NCBI RefSeq assembly: GCF_029852145.1
Contig: NC_079977.1
Coordinates: 6,719,879 to 6,783,878 of the forward strand
Length of the DNA: 64,000 bases
Reading direction: 5' to 3'
From: Microplitis mediator
Taxonomy: Eukaryota; Arthropoda; Insecta; Hymenoptera; Braconidae
The notes beneath the pieces are model-generated. The model searched no databases, was not told the DNA's origin, and worked only from the letters and a program-made list of their open reading frames with translations. Each line of letters opens with the position of its first letter. Position 1 is the stretch's first letter. Shown here one piece after another: positions 47,340-59,159 of the stretch. The position numbers were made by a program, and so were the translations under genes.

Positions 47340-47510
47340 TTTGTTTTGTTTAGAAGTCGAATGAACTTAGCAAGATCTTTACAGAGAAACTGTTTTTGTT
47401 TGGTTAATTTACTTAGATAAATAATGTTATCGATGTCAACGGCCTCCGGCATAACTTGAACACCCAGTAATAAGTTATGCCGCACGCCATTGACTGCGAT
47501 GCTAAACTTG
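47340..47510 (-). pseudogene. Coding remnant, copy 2
   Basis: Minus-strand frame with RHNLLLGVQVMPEAVDIDN and KQKQFLCKDLAKF, matching the remnant at 42998-43192 at most amino-acid positions despite many base changes. The reading frame is open only over this block. Confidence 0.4.
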
Positions 47511-49415
47511 ATGAAAAGTGAAAGATAATATAGCTTTGGAATACGTTGTCGGTGGAAGGTGTGAGAGAGGAGCAGGGAAGGGAAATAAGTTGAGTTACTG
47601 AAAAAAAAAGTATCACTGTTAGGATCGCGCCAAATTCTAGTTCATTAGACGGTTGAACAACAAAAAAAGTTTGTTTAAAAAAAAAAAAAAAATATCTTTG
47701 GAAAAACGTATAAAATAAGAAAAAAAAAGAAAACCAAGTTACTGTTACGGCTATTAAAAATTAGAAAAATCAAAATCTTTGCAACTTCAAAACTTGAAAC
47801 AAATTTGTTGAAAGTACTTTGTGTAAGTCACTTATGAAATTCTTGAAGTTCGCTTATTCATAATTCTGTACGTATCAAAAGAATATTTATTATTTCAAAA
47901 AAAGTTTTGGGTACTAAAAAACGCGCAAAAATTTTTTTTATGATTGAAAGTCACTAAAAATTTATTTTTTCATTTCCAATTGTCGTAAGAGTCACTTGGT
48001 TTTTTTGCAATTGAAAACTTTTTGTAAATATATTATCTTTTTTCGTTGTTATCGTCGTTCTTTTTTCACGAAGTTACTAAATATTTTTCCGAACAAAATG
48101 GCACGTTGTCCGTAAATTTTAGTAAATATACAAAAAATGTATGAATAATAGTTTGTAGACAAGACTTATTATAATGAATAAAAATCGTCGACACAATACT
48201 GGATGGTGTTCACTACCATACTGGTATAATAAAAAATGCAATATATTTCTAACCGTGGGAACCTGGACGATTGTGCGGGTTATGACATTAGATTTTTGTC
48301 GAATATTTTCTATTATTTTCAAGTTATTTTATAAATAAAACGATAGTGAATTAAGCGGTCATATTAATTGAGAAAGTCCGCCTTACGATACTTTAGATGA
48401 CTAAAAAAAAATAGTTCCGGTCCGATAATTTTTTCAACTAATTTCCCTGCGCCACATACACGGATCCATAAAGACAGACACACGGACGTCCAGGAAAGTT
48501 TATTTTTAATCTCATTAATTACTATGTTAAACTAAATAACTGTAACTGAAATATAATTTATGCGACTGACAGTTTATTTAACTTAATATAGTGCACCTAT
48601 ATTATCCTGTAAGTGCGATATAAATAGAAAAAAATCGATTTCAGTTTGGTAAAACACTGCGGTTTTGAGATGTCGAGAGTAGAGCCCAACCTCAACGCTT
48701 CGCTTATGAGCCGTGCAATATAGCGCGATGACCTCTTGATAATTACAAATTGTTGTGAATTATAATTTAAAACTTTTTATATAAACGCCACGTTTACATA
48801 AAAATATAAATTTTATGTAAAGAACAAAAATCATTGCAAAAGATTTGATGTTTTTGAATACTTCTAAATACTTTGTAATCAATGAATAATTAGTCAATAT
48901 GATCGAAAAACAGGAATTTTTTATAGAAAAATTTTTGAAAGTATTGAAAAAACAAAATTTTTTCAAGTCGCTTGTTGCTGAAATTCAACGATGTTAAATA
49001 CTTTTCAATCTTTGAGAATACTTTGAAATCGCTACTGCGAATTTGGAAGTCTTTAGAAACGTTTAAATTGTACATTTTCAAATGGCTTAAAATCTTTTTT
49101 AATTCTTTAAGAATATTTGAAAGTATTTGAATTGTTTCGTTTGCAATCGCTTTAAATACTTTCAAATTTCCAACATGAATTCGAAAAGATTAAAAGAGAT
49201 TCAAATTTTATTTTTAATATGTTTTAATCACTTTTTTTTAATCATGATGTTGTAACAATTTGTTGATTGAAAAAAATATAATAAGTAAATAGTTATAAAA
49301 ACTTTTCTTGCAACGTTTTGATATTATTGTGAACGTCTAATTGAAAATCTATTTGTTTTAAAAAAATATATATATGCATTTCATTAAGTAACACTTTTTA
49401 ATTATATTGTTATAG
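47511..49415. other. AT-rich interior, no gene supported
   Basis: 48780-49200 contains degenerate AATACTTTCAAA and TTTGAAATC subrepeats, and the minus-strand frames over them are low-complexity. CCGGTCCGATAATTTTTTCA near 48418 belongs to no feature I can name. Confidence 0.45.
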
Positions 49416-50110
49416 GTACACCGTGTGCTACTATTGAACAGCCGCCGGTGCTGGCAATTAAAAAAGAAATGGAAAGACCACCTCCCTGTAAGGTAAGCCA
49501 AAAAAAAACGAAAAAGGTCCTATTTAAAAAGGACATTATAAAAAAGACCATTCGCCAGCCGAAATGGAAGTCGTTTTTTTCCCGTCATCTACATGAAGCT
49601 AAGACCTTGTCATTAGATAATAATCGATTTATAGTTTAAGAAAAATATTAATTAAAAAACAATCTACGATGCAATTTGAATATTGTAAAATAAAATGTTA
49701 AATAAGATTTAAAAATATTTCAGTAGGTCTGGTTGTGTAGATTTTCGTAATCTACATGAAGCTAAGACCTTGTCATTAGATAATAATCGATTTATAGTTT
49801 AAGAAAAATATTAATTAAAAAACAATCTACGATGCAATTTTAATATTGTAAAATAAAATGTAAGATAAGATTAAAAATATTTCAGTAGGTCTGGTTGTGT
49901 AGATTTTCGTAATCTACATGAAGCCAAGACCTTGAAATTAGATAATAATCGTTTTATAGATTAAGAGAAATATTAATTGAAAAATAATTCGCAATAAAAT
50001 TCGAATATTGTAAAATGAGATTAAAAAAATGTCAGTAGGTCTGGTTGTGTAGATTTTCGTAATCTACATGAAGCTAAGACCTTGTCATTAGATAATAATC
50101 GATTTTTACT
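49416..50110 (+). repeat. Exon-like block followed by tandem terminal-exon-like units
   Basis: 49416-49492 has an acceptor (TTATAG) and donor (GTAAGC) and encodes TPCATIEQPPVLAIKKEMER in one frame. It is followed by four tandem copies of a 150-163-bp unit, with CTACATGAAG at 49589, 49752, 49914 and 50064. Copies 2-4 carry ATTTCAG then a frame SGCVDFRNLHEAKTLSLDNN; copies 2 and 3 end in a stop. This looks like a duplicated 3'-terminal exon. The phase of the 49416 block in its best frame does not join these units, so the gene model is unresolved. Confidence 0.4.
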
Positions 50111-51182
50111 ATTATTATTTTTATAATTATTATTTACCCAAAAATGAAGTATTTGCTCACGATTGAATAAGTTCAATAATAGTCCAAAAATAACTTCTTT
50201 TGAGTTGGAATATTTGGTTGAGTCCGGTTTTGTTAATTTTCATTATCGGCCTAAAACCAGGGTATTCAAACCAAATTTCACCAATTATATAAATTTTCAC
50301 ATTCTAATAACTAATAATTTTTTAGACAACCATATAAGAGACGCATAAAATTTTCATGTTATTTTTGAATTATCTCAATCATTTGAACATGTACTTGAAA
50401 TTTTTAAGTTCTCTTACTTATCGATTTAAGTCTAAAAATTCTTAACGCTGTCACGCTCACAGAGGGCGTTAGTGATATAAAGCGTGTTAAAAAGTACTTA
50501 TCTGGTGAGCTCACTACTCGGGGAAAGGAACCCTTTTTACCGGTAAATTATCTATAAACCGCTCTTAACTGTCATAACCGTACTAAAATTTTATTAATTA
50601 ATTAAAAAAAAAATTAAAACCTTAATTAAAAAAAGGACAACGTAGTCGTAATTTCGTTGAGGTATAGAATTTTCAAAAAATTATTTATAATTGATATCAA
50701 GTGGGGGTTAAACAAAATTTGTTGAATAAATTTTAGCCAACAAAATTTAAACACTCGAATTATAAAATTGACATGAAGATTTAACAAATTTTGCTCACTC
50801 CCAATTGATATCAAGTGTAAATAACTTTTTTTTTTTAAATCTATACCCTGGCAAAATCACTTATAAGTTGTCCTTTTTTTCAATTAATGTTTTAATTTTT
50901 CTTTAAATTAATTGATAAACATTTAATACACTTATGACAGTTAAAAGTCATTGAAAATTTTTGAAAAGTGAGGGCACTATCTGAGAATGGCCTTGAATTG
51001 ATGAGTTAATTAATATATTGGGGTAATAATTTTAGCGCATGTGATATAGGAAAGTAAAAAATAACGAATCGCAGTAGAAAAGCTGCGACTCTCTATTAAA
51101 CTCTTAAAGAGACAGTATATAAATTTAAGAGAATTGAAATTTTTCTAATATACGTACCAATGAATAAAAATAAGTCCAGGTT
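50111..51182. mobile_element. Interior with an AAAAAGGACAAC MITE at 50625-50885
   Basis: The ends AAAAAAGGACAAC and GTTGTCCTTTTTT enclose arms AATTGATATCAAGTG in inverted orientation at 50688 and 50802. The rest of the interval has no recognisable gene. Confidence 0.55.
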
Positions 51183-53281
51183 CCCATACGGAGTCGCCGA
51201 TGCTCGAAAAAAATCTACGATCGACCGAGGCTCGGCTACCAATGCTCGGTCGAGCGTCGGTGCTCTATTATCAGCCTATGGCTGTGACACCATCGGTAAC
51301 CGAACTATAGTAATAACAATGAAATCCGATCATCAGCCGATTCTCGGTCGACGATATGATAATTTTTCTTTTGCGCATGCGCACTAAATATCACATCAGC
51401 TATTTTTAAGCATTATTTACCTGTAATACTTTTTATTAGACCGAAGCAATTCTTACTGAATATAACCGAAAATAAATTTATCGTTGTGATTAAAAAAAAT
51501 TTTGCAATTTATAAAATCATATCTGACCGTGTAAGAAAACATCGGGCATTATAAAAATACATGGATAACAGATCTCAACTGCCTAATACACCCTCAGTGT
51601 TAATTGTTAATCATCATATTACAAATGATGGTGAACATGATAATTTACACAGTGAAACAATTGTAAATAATGTTGTAAATAAAGAAATTAATTATAGTGT
51701 ATTTAATAGTAATAATGAAAGTGATGAGAATAGTTTTAGTGATTGTGGAGATGATACACTCAGAGAAAAAAAATTTGTTTCGAGTATTTTTTATACTTAT
51801 TTGTGTGAATACTTAGAACAAGAAATTTTTCCTGAATTGAAGTATAATATTTCTTATTTTTAGCAACTATTGCTTCGATCTAGTAATATATTACTAGATA
51901 CATGAGTTACTTGTAACAAGAAATTATTTTTTGAATTGTGTTGACATATTTTTATATATTAAAAAAAGCAATTACGTAAGCCAAGAAAAATCTTTCTTCG
52001 ACCAAGCAATTTTTTTCCAAGTTCGAGAATATTTTTTTCTCAAATCAAGAAACTTATTCTTGGCTAAAGACATTTTTTTTATTAAGTCAAAAAAAAAAGT
52101 TCTTGAACTAAAACGAAAAAAAATTTTAAACTAAGTAAAAAAATTTCTCAGCCCAAGTGATTTTTTTTTCAGTTCGAGAGTATTTTTTTCTCAACTTAAG
52201 GAATTTTTTTTCATGGTTTGACGAATCACAACAGTTACACATATAAAAAAAAAAAGTTATTAAAAGAAAAACAAATAAACGCAAAAAAAATAATGCGTGT
52301 AAAAAAAAAATAAAGAAATAAATTTAAATGAATAAAGAGAGAGAGAAAAAATAAAGCGAGTGAAAATAACAAAGTGTGCAGACGCAGAGTGCAAAAGAAA
52401 AAATTAGTACCAGGAGTCACCGCTAGGCGCAGAAAAGCGCTTCAACATTTTCCTAGTTGGACAGTTAGAATAGAAGTAATAAGTTCCGCTCAAAGAAGTG
52501 AAAAAGGCACACTGACAACTACTCGCTACAGGAGAATATCCTAGTAGAAAAGAACAAGTACCCTTGGGGAAAATACTTGAGAGTAAATTTTTGGAATGCT
52601 TTTCAGTCATATCAAACAGCACAGAGGAATCCGAAGAAGAATCCATACGGATTATGTTTAGATACAGAATATAAATGTTTAATTAGTGAACTTGAATATT
52701 TTATATACTAAATGAGAATATTTAATTATTATTCTCAAGTATTGTAAATCCTGAATATAAATTTTTAATTTCTGAACTTAAGTTGTTCAAATACTAAATG
52801 AAAATATATAATTATTAAATTTAAGAATTTTAAATGCTAAATTAAAATATTTAAATATCGATCACGAGTATTGTAAATACTAATCTTCAATTTTTAATTA
52901 TTGAACTTGAGTATATAAACTACTAAATGTGAATTTTTATTATTTAATTGGAGTATTTTCATTACTAAATTAAATTTTTTTAATCATTTATTTCAAGTAT
53001 TTTAGATACTAAATTTTGGTCGGTCAATATTCTTGGCTGAGACAAAATTACTAGGATGAGCCGATCCTAGGCAACTACAATAGGATAATCCTCGTATCCT
53101 ATCCTCGGCCGATACTCGGTTACTATCCTCGGCTGATGCTCAATCGGCAGCCTCGCGCTGATGTTAACATCCGATGCCCAGCGAGTCTTGCTCCTATACA
53201 TATTCCGATCCTCAGCCGATGCTCGAGGATCGGACGGCTATCATAGCCCGATGATCAACCGATCACCGTGCTCTGTATGGG
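51183..53281. mobile_element. CCCATACRGAG-ended element, 2.1 kb
   Basis: The left end CCCATACGGAG is inverted as CTCTGTATGGG at the right. Both subterminal zones are rich in CGATGCTCGG and CCGATCCTCGG words. A TTGCGCATGCGCA palindrome lies at 51372-51384. The interior holds the frame at 51561-51863 and minus-strand 52404-52646, neither recognised. Confidence 0.6.
51561..51863 (+). CDS. Unrecognised 100-residue frame inside the 2.1-kb element
   Basis: Begins MDNRSQLPNTPSVLIVNHHI, rich in Asn, Ser, Asp and Glu, with an ending SSIFYTYLCEYLEQEIFPEL. Composition is more protein-like than the surrounding AT-rich frames, and a GCGCATGCGC site lies about 180 bp upstream. It could be a transposon-encoded fragment. 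No function is assigned. Confidence 0.3.
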   Translation: MDNRSQLPNTPSVLIVNHHITNDGEHDNLHSETIVNNVVNKEINYSVFNSNNESDENSFSDCGDDTLREKKFVSSIFYTYLCEYLEQEIFPELKYNISYF

Positions 53282-53384
53282 ATTACCACCTCCTAATCTT
53301 GGAATCAGCTGGCGGTTGAACGCTTCCGCAACATTGTTTGTGCGGATGACTGAATGACGAGTAGATACTCATAAATGGAAATAT

Positions 53385-53620
53385 ATTTTCTGCCCTCCGG
53401 CCGGAAAGTGGCAACTTTCGGGCCGCTGCCCTGAACGAAGTTGCAACTTTCCGGCTTCGTCGAGCAGAAAAATAGTATACGCACCTTGGCCAGTAAAAAA
53501 GAAAGCCTCAGACCACATGTTTGTCAACCTCGGCTTCGCCTCGGCCAACAATTACATGTGCTCTGAGACTTTTCTTGTTTTACTGGCCCAGGTATGTAAT
53601 ATACTATGTCTCATCTTCGA
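53385..53620. mobile_element. Foldback MITE centred near 53540
   Basis: Arms GGCCAGTAAAAAAGAAAGCC (53489) and the inverted GACTTTTCTTGTTTTACTGG (53568) enclose a second hairpin, CCTCGGCTTCGCCTCGG. GCAACTTTCGG and CCGGAAAGTGGC words flank it. Confidence 0.7.
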
Positions 53621-54175
53621 GCTCTGGAGAAGTCAAACTTTGGAAATACGTAAAACAAAAGTTGAAATTTTTAACAAAGGCAACGTACGATGTGAGAAAA
53701 ACTTGTATGACACTGACATAATTATAATAATTACTTTATTAGATAATAATTTTACATTGTAAATGTACGATATTATTCATATAATACAAATTTTTATCTA
53801 AAACTTTCTATCTACATTATTATTTAATCATAAAATCTTTACAGTTTAAATAATTTTACGTTTATGTACAATTATTCCTTATGATCAATAATTTATAGAG
53901 CAGAATTACCACAGTATGCACTTGTGTGGAGGATTCATCGGGTTTCCTAGAGGATATTTCCATGCTTTTGAAAAGTCTTCAATTATTCGACAGAGTCTCA
54001 ATCACACAAAAATGATTGGCCGCATGTGTCCCCTCAATAAACTTAGACTGAATCCAAAAAAGAACAACTCATCTTGCGTATACTCAGCTAGTCTTGGCTG
54101 AGCTGGCGGGCTTGAATTTCTGGCTTTCATTCTCTTAGAATATATAAATTACAATAATTTAAAATATATCATTTA

Positions 54176-54536
54176 CCCAAGTAGCACAAAGTCAACTTTA
54201 AGATGTCTTTTAAAAGGACAAGACAAAATTTTTTTGTCTCAAAGTCATCATTTTTTGTATGAATACAACATGCAAATGTTGGTTCCAGAGACAGAGACGA
54301 GTTGTGTTGTTTTTCCTGTCTTATGTCAATTGAAAAAACGTTTAGATGACTTATTTCACCACTATTTGTAATTTACTTTTTGTCGTCACTTGTGTTAATT
54401 CTTTTTAGTAGGTATTTTTTCAGTGACATAAATTTCTGATCGTTTTTTCAATATATTGATGCCTTATCGTCAAATCAAAAAGTTGCCTAAAAACTGATAT
54501 CTTATAGATGTCACAAAGGCAAGTGTGCTACCTGGG
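54176..54536. mobile_element. CCCARGTAGCACA MITE with TA duplication
   Basis: TA-CCCAAGTAGCACA at the left and TGTGCTACCTGGG-TA at the right; a Tc1/mariner-type small element without coding content. Confidence 0.78.
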
Positions 54537-55392
54537 TAGGTACTCACCCTAGTGATAAAATCCAATTCAAATTCGATTGCATTTCGATTGAGTTGAATTA
54601 AAATGAATTGGTTTCAATTGAAAAAAAATGTATAAAAATAAAAATATTATTTCCAATGAAAACCTATTTTTTAAAGTATTTAATCGAGATGAATCAATTT
54701 CGAAAAATTATTTAAAAAGTAAATTGTAACTTATTCATTTTTATTTTAATGTACTCTTAATGTTATTGAAAATTAAAGAAAAATTTATAATTTAAGAGTA
54801 ATTTTTTTCTTAATGATTAATTAAAACGAATGTATCATTCTTCGTAAATAATAAAAGTAATTATCCATAAATTTATCAATAAAAAATTTATTAATCTATA
54901 ATAATTAAATTTTCAACTCAGCAGTAGAAAAAAAAAAAAATAGTATTTAAAATATTTTGTAATTATAAAGACTATTAATATTTTGCACTAAGTTAGTAAA
55001 GGTATCAAATTTATTACAACCAATTCCATAAGTATAATGCTCTTACAAAGCTTTATCAAAAGATAATATTTAAATTTTAATCTAGATATAATAGCTATGT
55101 AACCACAATCTCTATCTTACCGACGGAAGTGAACTGATGTTTTCTGTACTTTTTATCATATGATAACACATTTATAAGGTAAAGAAGTTCAATTCTCATG
55201 GTAGAGATTATTATGGTAGTGTTTTAAATTGGTAGATTTAAAAAAGTGGTAGAGTTTTCACAAGGTAGAAATATTATTAGGTAGATTTGTTAATTGGTTA
55301 AGCTTTTTTTTTGTAAAGTTGTGTTGTGGTAAATTTATTAAGGGGTAGAAATATTTATGGTAGACCTTAATTGGTTCAACTGTTAAATGGCC
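54537..55392. other. AT-rich region grading into decayed TIR subunits
   Basis: No gene. From about 55180 inward-facing GGTAGA words mark one or more degenerate extra copies of the 234-bp TIR subunit, beyond the part still matching the left arm. Confidence 0.5.
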
Positions 55393-55891
55393 TAGATATT
55401 TCAGGTATACATAGATTTGGGTCAGATTTTCATGGCTGAGATGGTTGTGGTAGAGTTTTCAAATGGTATAGTTACAAAATTGAAGGGGTGTTTCGTGGTA
55501 AACAAAAAATTTGGTATAAAAAATAATTGTTATAGAAATATTTTGGTAGGATTTTTAAATGGTATAATTGTCAAATGGTAAAAAAGTTAGGGTAGACTTG
55601 TTCTTGGTCGAGTTACATTTGAGGTAGAGATTTTTACGGTAGAGATAAAAATGAACCAGATTTTCATGGCAGAGGTGGTTGTGGCAGTGTTTTCAAATGG
55701 TAAAGTTACTAAATTGTAGGGATATTTCATGATAAAGAAAAAATTTAGTAGAAATGATATTTGATATAGTAATATTTTGGTAGGATTTTCATATGGTATA
55801 ATCTGCGAATGGTAAAAAAGTTAGGGTAGACTTGTTCTTGGTAGAGTTACATTTGAGGTAGAGATTTTTACGGTAGAGATGTCAATGTGCC
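55393..55891 (-). repeat. Right TIR of the 20-kb element
   Basis: Reverse complement of 35860-36358, ending CAATGTGCC directly before TAAATTGC. The outer 230 bp are identical to the left arm by eye. Confidence 0.88.
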
Positions 55892-55899
55892 TAAATTGC
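55892..55899. repeat. Target-site duplication, right copy
   Basis: TAAATTGC, matching 35852-35859 exactly. Outside it lies the H2A leader. Confidence 0.82.
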
Positions 55900-55985
55900 G
55901 ACGGGAGTCCTTTTTTTTTTTAAATCGCTCCAAGAGTTCACTCTGTTCACTTGTAGTATTACTTTCAACGTCAATACTCATCATC

Positions 55986-56363
55986 ATGTCTGGTCGTGGT
56001 AAAGGAGGTAAAGCAAAGGGAAAGTCAAAGACCCGTTCAAGTCGCGCTGGACTCCAGTTTCCAGTCGGTCGTATCCATCGTATGTTGCGCAAAGGCAACT
56101 ACGCAGAACGTGTTGGAGCTGGGGCTCCAGTCTACCTCGCAGCTGTTATGGAATATCTGGCTGCTGAAGTTCTCGAGTTGGCAGGCAATGCCGCTCGTGA
56201 CAACAAGAAGTCTCGTATCATCCCACGTCATCTCCAGCTGGCGATCCGTAACGACGAGGAGTTGAACAAACTTCTCTCTGGAGTCACTATCGCTCAAGGT
56301 GGAGTTTTACCCAATATCCAAGCTGTTTTGTTGCCAAAGAAGACCGAAAGAAGCAGCTCGTAA
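55986..56363 (+). CDS. H2A: Histone H2A
   Basis: Intronless, 125 residues from MSGRGKGGKAKGKSKTRSSR through AGLQFPVGRIHRMLRKGNY and NDEELNKLLSGVTIAQGGVL. The in-frame ATG at 55887 would add 33 residues and is rejected. Compared with common insect H2A, it has M for L in RIHRMLRKG, S for T in NKKSRIIP, and a TERSSS tail in place of TEKKA-like ends. Only 86 bp of original upstream sequence remain before the insertion point, with a TTTAAAT possible TATA near 55920. The 3' stem-loop is intact, so it is probably still a usable gene. Confidence 0.96.
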   Translation: MSGRGKGGKAKGKSKTRSSRAGLQFPVGRIHRMLRKGNYAERVGAGAPVYLAAVMEYLAAEVLELAGNAARDNKKSRIIPRHLQLAIRNDEELNKLLSGVTIAQGGVLPNIQAVLLPKKTERSSS

Positions 56364-56390
56364 ATTAACATCAATTAAAAAAAAAAAAAA

Positions 56391-56406
56391 GGCCCTTTTC
56401 AGGGCC
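56391..56406 (+). promoter_or_regulatory. Histone H2A 3' stem-loop
   Basis: GGCCCTTTTCAGGGCC, 28 nt after the stop: a perfect six-pair stem with a TTTC loop, followed by ACCAAATTTTTT as after H2B. Confidence 0.93.
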
Positions 56407-57903
56407 ACCAAATTTTTTAAAACGAAAGAATCTTATTTAAGTTCTTTAACTAGAAAAATTGTACACTTGATCCAATTATTCCTTACATCAATTTTCTCAT
56501 AACTCATTTCAAATCACAAACATTTTTAGAACTTGAATGTATTAAGGCTTTTTTTTTTCAACACAAGTATAAATCTAATCTGAAAGATTCCATCATTTCA
56601 TACATATTGCAATTGTTGATCCTAACAAACTCTAATGATGAATGATATCGATTTTCAGCATCAGTAAATTATCATCTATTTGATCAATGAATGAAATTTC
56701 AAACATCTTACGGAAGTGCTGATTTATTTCGTAGCATCAACAAATCTAGTTCTCAATAATCAACGACCCCACAGATCAAAACGAATCAATGGATCTCTGG
56801 TTTCACGAATAATCGGAAACCGAAACCTCTTATATAATGCAGGTGATATTTTTCCTGCAATATTCTAATTAGTGTTGTCACAATCGGGTGCTATTATTCG
56901 ATTATTTACAATCGGTACTAGACAATCGATGTCATCAATTAATCGTCCATAAGCAATCGATTAATCGAGAAATCGATTAATTTTAGCAAAAAAAAAAAAC
57001 AATTGTTTTCTTAATCAACCGTATAGTTGTGCAATCGATAACTCAACAATCGATTGAGGAAATCGATTTTAAAATTTGAATTTGAAGTTTAATATCACAA
57101 TGAAAAAGAAGGTAAAGAAGGTTGATCAATAAAAAAGCTAAAAAATAATGAATGATTACTGAAATAATAGTAATAACTAAGGGAGGATGGGGTCGTCACG
57201 GTCAGCGGGTCGCCCCGGTCACCCAAATTTTGAAAAGTCTATCATATAATATATTTTGAATTTAATTTTATTTTGTTCTCTCATTCAATTAGAAGTCATT
57301 AATGAGCCCTAACGTTGAAAATGAATTACTTATTAACAATAATTAATAAATAAAAAATTGATCGAAATTTGATCTAAAAATCAAGGACATTATCATAAGG
57401 TTTTTTTATATATTTTACACCAAGAAAAGAGTTTATAATTGATATGTATATAACCTACAGACATTTCTTAATCCATTTAAATTTTATAAAAATATAATTA
57501 TCAATCCTTTCTTTTTAAATTCAGTTTATTTTCTCAAAAATTAGTTGAGGTCGTACCGGTCAAAATTTTGGGGTCACAACGGTCAATTCATTCACAACTC
57601 TAGTATGCAGAGAAGGTGGAGCCCTCGCTGCCGTAATAAAATTTTAGTGTAAAATTACGTCCGTCGCACTTACCGATGGATTACTTTTTAATTTTTTTGC
57701 TCTGCCCTTGAGATCGAAAAATGCTAGCAAATTTTTAAACTTAATAGAAATTCATTATATAAATATATCTACATCTACTTCTGCAGCTTATGTTTGTTTT
57801 ATTATTTATTTTATAATCTTCCTACGGAAAATTAATTGGTTTGTTTTGTTTAAATATTTTTATACAAATATATTCAAGAATAGTAATAAGTATTCTTGTT
57901 ATG
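56407..57903. other. Intergenic with short repeat clusters
   Basis: 56880-57070 is dense in AATCGATT and CAATCGAT words. 57184-57230 (GAGGATGGGGTCGTCACGGT) and 57545-57590 (GGTCGTACCGGTCA, GGGGTCACAACGGTCA) share GGTCA-type words and resemble ends of another decayed element. No gene. Confidence 0.45.

Positions 57904-59159
<1,256 letters not shown>

Larger units (their letters stand above)
35860..55891. mobile_element. 20,032-bp TIR transposon inserted between H2B and H2A
   Basis: Left arm 35860-36358 and right arm 55393-55891 are reverse complements, each 499 bp with no indel. I count about 13 mismatches, none in the outer 230 bp. The ends are GGCACATTGACATC and its complement. An exact 8-bp duplication TAAATTGC flanks the insert (35852-35859 and 55892-55899). 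Each arm is two tandem copies of a 234-bp subunit rich in TCTACC words. Long, subrepeat-built TIRs and 8-9 bp duplications are typical of foldback-type MULE elements; that assignment is inference because no transposase is found inside. The contents are described separately: a JmjC gene, MITE-bounded duplications, an exon-like array and smaller elements. Confidence 0.85.

Noticed and set aside
48760..49165. Minus-strand Phe/Lys/Leu-rich frames
   Set aside because: They read through degenerate AATACTTTCAAA subrepeats and overlap each other in different frames.
35860..55891. Polinton/Maverick or other virus-like giant element
   Set aside because: Those have about 6-bp duplications and encode a DNA polymerase and integrase; no such frames are seen here.
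55887..55985. N-terminal extension of H2A from an upstream ATG
   Set aside because: The extension is not histone-like, and the canonical MSGRGKGG start is at 55986.
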